A stretch of DNA of 64,000 nt, taken from assembly GCF_040712315.1 (NCBI RefSeq), contig NC_134015.1, positions 45,095,464 through 45,159,463 on the forward strand. Reading direction: 5' to 3'. Under the pieces are notes generated by a model. That model worked only from the letters and a program-made list of their open reading frames with translations. It was not told the DNA's origin and searched no databases. This DNA is from Castanea sativa (Eukaryota; Streptophyta; Magnoliopsida; Fagales; Fagaceae). Of this stretch, positions 59,039 to 64,000 are shown one piece after another (positions within the stretch are counted from its first letter, which is position 1; every line of letters begins with the position of its first letter). Made by a program: the position numbers and the translations under genes.

Positions 59039-61016
59039 CTCTCCTCCTCTAAAATATTTAGATATTGACCTACAAGAAAAGAAATAAATAAATAAAATTC
59101 ATGCCCCTTTAACTACAAAAACAACATAAAAAAATAAAATGTGGACTAAACAAAAATTGCGCACAAAATAAGAAACATTTATTTTGTATGTTATACTTTG
59201 TTGATGTGTTTTATAATATGAAATATTTAAGAAATATTTATTTTATACGTAGTATTTTATTAAATATGAAATAAATGTTAATTTTTATTTTCATAAATTT
59301 TTTTTGGCTTTAAGCTTTGCCTCCCCTCCCAGTACGAATCCTAGTTCCGTCCCTATTGATAAACAAATAAACAAATAATATATATATGGACACACAATAG
59401 TAACTTCAAAACAATACACCAGTATTAATTATACCGAAATATTACGTTACCCTAACAAAACCAAAATGGCATCCCCTAGGAAATTGGCTCTCTTGGTATA
59501 AGTACAAAATAGAAAAATAAATAAAAGCGCTGGGACCAAGAGTCTTATAAAACTTTTTTGATAATTCAATAATTAGGAGAAAGATAATTTGAATTTTGGA
59601 TGTCAAAAACATCAAAGATATCATAAATTACCAATAAATTGAGTTACAAGATTCTTAGAATGAATCTTATAACCTAATAGTATATATTTCACAATAATTT
59701 TAATAGAAGTGTTCATAATTCAAATCAATTTTTTCTTAACCAACACTAAAAAATAGAGGGCCGGGAATATTCCTAGACACTATAAGGATTACTCGCGCAC
59801 AAAGGGTGGCTGTGCTGCATAAAGCAAACTGAGGATTGCCTTCGTTTTATTTTTTTGCTGAGATTTAGTAACACTTTTCACGGTGTGATTATTAGATTTG
59901 TGCCACAAATAAAAGGTAATATTTTTTGTGGAAGAAACATAAAAAATAAAATAAATAAATAAAAAGAGGTCTGGTCCACATTTGTTTATTAAAGCAAGGA
60001 TGAAGAGACAACTCTTAACTTTTTCTTGTAATATATATATATATATATATTATTCTCTTTTCTCTTTTAATCACCAAATCATGTTATGATCTAGCTAATT
60101 TTGATTGCCTAGGCTCCGTGACCCTCAAAATTAATGACTTAAAAATAGAAAGATAATCATGACTAGGCAAGAAATAGTGTGCAAAGAAAAGGTATATAAA
60201 GCATGCACGGAACTATATCATTGGACTAGGGGGGTAATGGCCCCAATTTTTTAAAAAAATTATTATTATTATTTTATATATATATATATGTACTAATTTT
60301 AGCAATTTTGTTTTATAAAATTACATTTTATTTCTCCTATATAATATTATTGATTTTTTTAAGCGTAATATTATACTTATAAACTTTTTTAAAATATTTT
60401 TACAAATTGTTTTGGTAGCAAATTCATATTGGTTAACATAATGGATCCACCACTTATATCATTTTTTTACTTACCAATAACAACTTATCATATCAGTAAT
60501 TTATAAATAAATTTTTTTTAAAAAAAACTTGTAACTTTAGCATTTTTCTCATTTTAGTGACCATAAAAAAATATAAATCTAAAATTTAAAACAAAATATA
60601 CAAGCCAAAACAACCATACCCTTTAAAAAATTTAAACAAAAATAATTTTGTTCTTACCCACCAAAGAAAAAAAATTCTTAGCAGTTAAGTTGTAGCAAAA
60701 TGAGAAATTAAAACTGTAACACACAACCAATAATAAAGCCAGCCTCCTAACTCAAAGTTCTAATTCCGTCTCTAAATTATAAAGTGTGTTTTTTGTTAAA
60801 GAAAAATGGTGTTCATCTGATACATTTCAAATCTCGTATCAACCTTTCTTTTAGGTCGATCATTTTTGGGAAGAGATTAAAGTTAATTTTCAATAATCAT
60901 GATGTCTGAGCACACGCACCAGCTAGAATAAAATAACCGTAGTGCTTGATTACATAAATACAGTAGGTTTCCATTTACTACTATTTTTTCAATTTTCCGT
61001 CAAACTTATTTTATTC
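59036..61016. other. Intergenic, no gene seen
   Basis: AT-rich. Holds a degenerate family-A SINE-like piece on the minus strand at about 59555-59670 (gaattttggatgtcaaaaac; aattgagttacaagattctt) and short TA runs (60030-60051, 60279-60290). Remaining sequence has no feature I can support. Confidence 0.45.
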
Positions 61017-61413
61017 GGACAAAATTTGACTATGAACTTAATTATAGCTTAAGGCTACAAGTTTCATTAAAAAATTAACATTACTACATATTTTGAAATT
61101 TTAACAATTGAATTGTATATTTTTTATACTTTTAACACAGATATCAAATTTTATAACAACCAGATATTCTTTTCTATATGATCCATAAACTTTTATTTTG
61201 TGCATAATTTTATACTACAAAAACTTGTAATTTAAACAATTGATTGATGAAATAATTAATGATTTTTAATCTTCTGAAAATTTTGCAAACACTAATGATA
61301 TAAGAAAAAAAAATGTAATTCAATGATAGAATTAAAAATTCACATCCAATAAAAAGATATTCGGTAAAGTTGTAGCCTTAAGCTACAATCAAGTTTATAA
61401 CCAAACTTTATCC
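61017..61413. mobile_element. MITE with about 45-bp inverted repeats
   Basis: Left ggacaaaatttgactatgaa followed by cttaattatagcttaaggct pairs with the right aagctacaatcaagtttata and ccaaactttatcc. A related right end (ctacaacctaatttgtagtc, aaactctgtcc) is present at about 63150-63182, so a second, partial copy lies there. Target duplication unclear. Confidence 0.72.
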
Positions 61414-61754
61414 TATTTTGAATATGTTGGAAAGTTTTTAAAAGGATAGCATAAGATGAAATGAAATGTCTCTTATTTTCTTGTGAGTTTATAAGATGAA
61501 AAATGATAATACAAGAAATATATAATTATATTATCATATTATTAACTTTTTATTTTTTTTTTCCTCAAACTAAGGATACAATTGGTACCTATACTTTCGA
61601 GAAAAATGTTTAGAAGGGAATTGAATTTGAATGGAATGAGCTTTGTTTAGTTATATAATTTCTTTCTATTAAATTTCCAAACAAGAGAATGGATGAAATA
61701 TTTTTAAAATAAATAAATAATTTCAAATGGATTTCCAGACAGAGTTCTCAATTT

Positions 61755-61930
61755 ATTTTAAGGATATTTTTTTCAGAGATAGTTTTAATTTACAATGTCT
61801 GCTCTAGATAATTATTATTTATCATCAGATCAAGTCACCAATTGGTTTTTTTATATAGGCGGGAATCAAACCTCATATCTCTTATTCGACAATAAGAGAT
61901 TTTACCAATTAAACAAACTAGAACCCATCA
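61755..61930 (-). mobile_element. SINE-like element, family C, copy 1
   Basis: Minus-strand reading: agtttgtttaattggtaaaa (A-box-like), then gaataagagatatgaggttt, then gattcccgcctatataaaaa, then tggtgacttgatctgatgat. Shared with the copies at 62140-62225, 62330-62490 and 62715-62850. Confidence 0.65.
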
Positions 61931-62038
61931 AGAAAAAAAAATTTAAAGAAGTGAAACTTGTCCAATAACATTTACTAATAATTTATGATACATATTTATT
62001 TGAATTTCAAATCAATTGACTTTTAAACAAGGTGGTAG

Positions 62039-62425
62039 ACCATTTGTCAATGAGCCATTCATCATGATTTAATTTGGATGATTAGATCATTTCCACACAC
62101 TAGGCCTAGGGGAAGGAAGTTGAGAAAAAATTAATTAATTTTTTTTTTTAGGGAAAGTTTCAATCTATGGTGTCCGCTCCTAATGATAGCTCTTTATCAT
62201 CAGACCAAGACACTAATCAGTTTTTGGCGTAAACCATTTGTCAATGAGTCATTCATCATGATTTAATTTGGATGATTGGATCATTGCCACACACTAGGCC
62301 TAGGGGAAGGAAGTTGAGAAAAAAAAAAAAATTTAGGGAAAGTTTCAATCTATGGCGTTCGCTCCTAATGATAGCTCTTTATCATCAGACCAAGACACCA
62401 ATCATTTTTTTGGTGTAGGTGGGGA
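62039..62425. repeat. 194-bp tandem duplication containing SINE sequence
   Basis: accatttgtcaatgagccat at 62039 recurs at 62233; both copies continue through cacactaggcctaggggaag and then into the 3' half of a family-C SINE (gaaagtttcaatctatggtg; tgatagctctttatcatcag). The first copy ends abruptly at the join, so the SINE half was duplicated together with its flank. Confidence 0.85.
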
Positions 62426-62490
62426 TTGAACTCTAGATCTCTTATTCAACTATCAAAGATTTTACCAGTTGAGCTAGCTGGAACAAAAAA
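62330..62490 (-). mobile_element. SINE-like element, family C, most complete copy
   Basis: On the minus strand: ccagctagctcaactggtaa (A box TAGCTCAACTGG), then gttgaataagagatctagag, then ttcaatccccacctacacc (B-box-like), then ttggtgtcttggtctgatga, then gagcgaacgccatagattga. The layout of a tRNA-derived SINE with an unrelated body. Confidence 0.72.
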
Positions 62491-62714
62491 AAAAAAGTAA
62501 TTGTATAAGAAAGATTCGTTTTGATTATTTTAACGTACTTCACTTTGAAATAGTTGATAGTTACATTGGCCTAATGCGCTTCGTCAAAGAAAGCAGTTAA
62601 CCATATCAAAGAAAAAGTAATGCCTGACTCCTAATTAATGGAAAAATTCATCAGCATACCAAATTACGTGTACCATTTTTTAATACTTCCAAAAAATATT
62701 GCCATATTTAGAGT

Positions 62715-62850
62715 GAATAATTTTTTGTATAAGAAATCGTGATTCAATTCCCGCTTACACCAAAAATCAATTGGTGTTTTAGTATGATGATAAAAAAAAA
62801 AATTATCATTAAGAGTGGACGTCATAGGTTGAAACTCTAAAAAAAAAACT
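62715..62850 (+). mobile_element. SINE-like element, family C, plus-strand copy
   Basis: cgtgattcaattcccgcttacacc-type B-box region (62747-62762 gattcaattcccgctt), then aatcaattggtgttttagta, an A-run, and gagtggacgtcataggttga. Its 5' head is decayed. Confidence 0.62.
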
Positions 62851-63236
62851 TTGTTGTATAAGACCTTTGGAGAGAAATATTTATGAGAGCAAAGTTGAGC
62901 TACAAATTTGAATGTGAATTTTGATAAATTCACCATTAAATTACATTTTCTTTTTTTATTTTGTATGCTTGCAAAATTTTCAAAATATCAAAGATCTAAC
63001 TATATCATTAATTAAGTGTTTAAATTTCAAATTTGTGTAGTAAAAAATTATGCATAACAAATAATTTTATAGATTGAATAGTAAATAGCATTCGATTGGC
63101 ACAAAATATGTAGTCATGTTAATCTTTTCAATGAGACTTATATTCATTGGCTACAACCTAATTTGTAGTCAAACTCTGTCCTATTTATAATTGTTTCAAA
63201 ACATATATGACACTTGTGAATTTTGATTCAATTCAT

Positions 63237-63261
63237 GTGTGTGTGTGTGTGTGTGTGTGTG
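63237..63261. repeat. (TG)n microsatellite
   Basis: About twelve TG dinucleotides immediately left of the dispersed repeat at 63260. Confidence 0.95.
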
Positions 63262-63404
63262 TTGGGTAATCACAATTTGACTCCCTACAACCACTCTAAA
63301 AACAGGCCCGGGTGACGTGATGTCGAATTTTATAAAAGATTTGAGTGTGTCTTTTTTATCACCAATTAGTTTTGAGGTGGAATGGCGTAACTCACGGTCC
63401 AACA
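63260..63404. repeat. Dispersed short repeat, copy 2, with TGTTGG...CCAACA ends
   Basis: 145 bp starting TGTTGGGTAATCAC and ending CTCACGGTCCAACA. Shares gactccctacaaccactcta and accaattagttttgaggtgg with 36311-36447. The terminal TG..CA and short inverted repeat suggest a small LTR or TRIM-type unit; no target duplication was found. Confidence 0.65.
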
Positions 63405-63429
63405 ATATATATTCTTAAGTGCGTTTTGG

Positions 63430-64000
63430 TAGCAATCTAGCTGCCCTGACAATCTCAAGCACTCCTTCTCGGAGGACCTTGTGTCTTGGATCAAAATAAA
63501 TGCCTTAGAATCAGTAAAGGCAACTGGCAAGGACTACAACTGGTGCAATTTTTTCCTGCTCGGCTTGTGGAACCTGTGGCTGCAACGAAATAGAAAGGCC
63601 TTTAAACAGCAGCCCTCAAATCAAATCTCGTCCAAGCAGTGGAAATGCAAACGCGTGAGATTATGTATAGCATTTTGGACCCCAAAAAGAGAAAGGATAG
63701 GCTTTTGAAGCAAGTCCAATGGCTGAAGCCAGCTGAAGGATGGCATAAACTTAATACCGATGGCTCCTTTGTCTACACTAGTGGGCTGTCAGGGTGTGGT
63801 GGCTTGCTGAGGAACTGTGCGGGTCAGTGGGTGGTGGGATTTGCTAAGACCATCAGTGTTAGCTTAAGTATCGCCGCGGAGCTATGGGCTTTGAGGGACG
63901 GGTTGGAGCTGTGCTTAGATAAGGGAATTTCTGCAATGGAAATTGAGCTTGATGCATCTGCCCCAATTTCCTTAGTATCTAGCAATGTCAACACTAATGG
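63430..64000 (+). pseudogene. LINE ORF2 C-terminus with RNase H domain, runs off the window
   Basis: Reading frame 63481-63700 gives LLGLWNLWLQRNRKAF, the linker typical of plant LINE ORF2 between the zinc-binding and RNase H parts. A frameshift near 63700 leads to HKLNTDGSFVYTSGLSGCGG (first catalytic Asp), AAELWALRDGLELCLDKG (the Glu) and IELDASAPISLV (second Asp), the plant RVT_3-type RNase H. RNase H would remove RNA during reverse transcription. Because of the frameshift and no visible reverse transcriptase upstream, it is a 5'-truncated dead copy. Confidence 0.82.

Noticed and set aside
62664..62936. 90-codon minus-strand ORF
   Set aside because: Runs across a SINE-like copy and A-runs; no domain.
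13567..63261. CRISPR-like or phased regular repeats
   Set aside because: The regular repeats are microsatellites or tandem arrays without unique spacers, and the DNA is a plant nuclear sequence.

Overview
The window is nuclear DNA of a flowering plant: AT-rich, with split genes whose introns carry plant-type splice sites, and packed with plant transposon classes (CACTA, Ty3/gypsy of Tat type, MULE, MITEs, tRNA-like SINEs, LINE fragments). A woody eudicot, perhaps Fagaceae, is my guess from the general look of the repeats; I cannot prove it from sequence alone.

Layout. 1-8067 is the 5' part of a large CACTA (En/Spm) transposon read on the minus strand; it runs off the left edge. It holds a decayed TNP2-type transposase, DUF4216-like and downstream parts, a 190-bp tandem array, a GC-rich 152-bp repeat, and a subterminal zone of about eleven small palindromes ending in the CACTA terminus at 8067. 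8068-11250 holds a MULE-type MITE, a 429-bp tandem duplication, retroelement-like sequence and a small CACTA-like remnant.

The only host genes I can support are three tandem plus-strand copies of one gene: a secreted GH27 glycosidase of the plant APSE (beta-L-arabinopyranosidase / alpha-galactosidase-like) type, at 11318-19837, 39184-44057 and 49206-54427. Copies 2 and 3 assemble into 14 exons and complete proteins of 655 and 650 residues. Copy 1 keeps an open frame of 475 residues but has lost, in frame, the whole segment that looks like an inserted ricin-B-type lectin domain, and has lost the normal acceptor of exon 2. All three use the same GC-AG intron after exon 9.

Copies 1 and 2 are separated by about 19 kb: a dimeric 23+23-bp minisatellite (20150-37030) that has been a landing pad for an 11.5-kb Tat-lineage Ty3/gypsy element (21387-32888, 843-bp LTRs, 5-bp target duplication, pol genes decayed, plus an antisense ORF block), a 1.6-kb Mutator-like element with 9-bp target duplications (33510-35131), and a 384-bp solo LTR (36608-36991). 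Copies 2 and 3 are separated by 5 kb with an O-fucosyltransferase exon fragment, a LINE fragment and an 825-bp PIF/Harbinger-like element. Downstream of copy 3 (54428-63200) I see no gene, only MITEs, SINEs and simple repeats. The right edge (63430-64000) is the RNase H end of a LINE.

Function: the three genes presumably trim arabinopyranosyl or galactosyl ends from cell-wall polysaccharides or arabinogalactan proteins. The rest of the window records repeated transposon insertion, mostly decayed.
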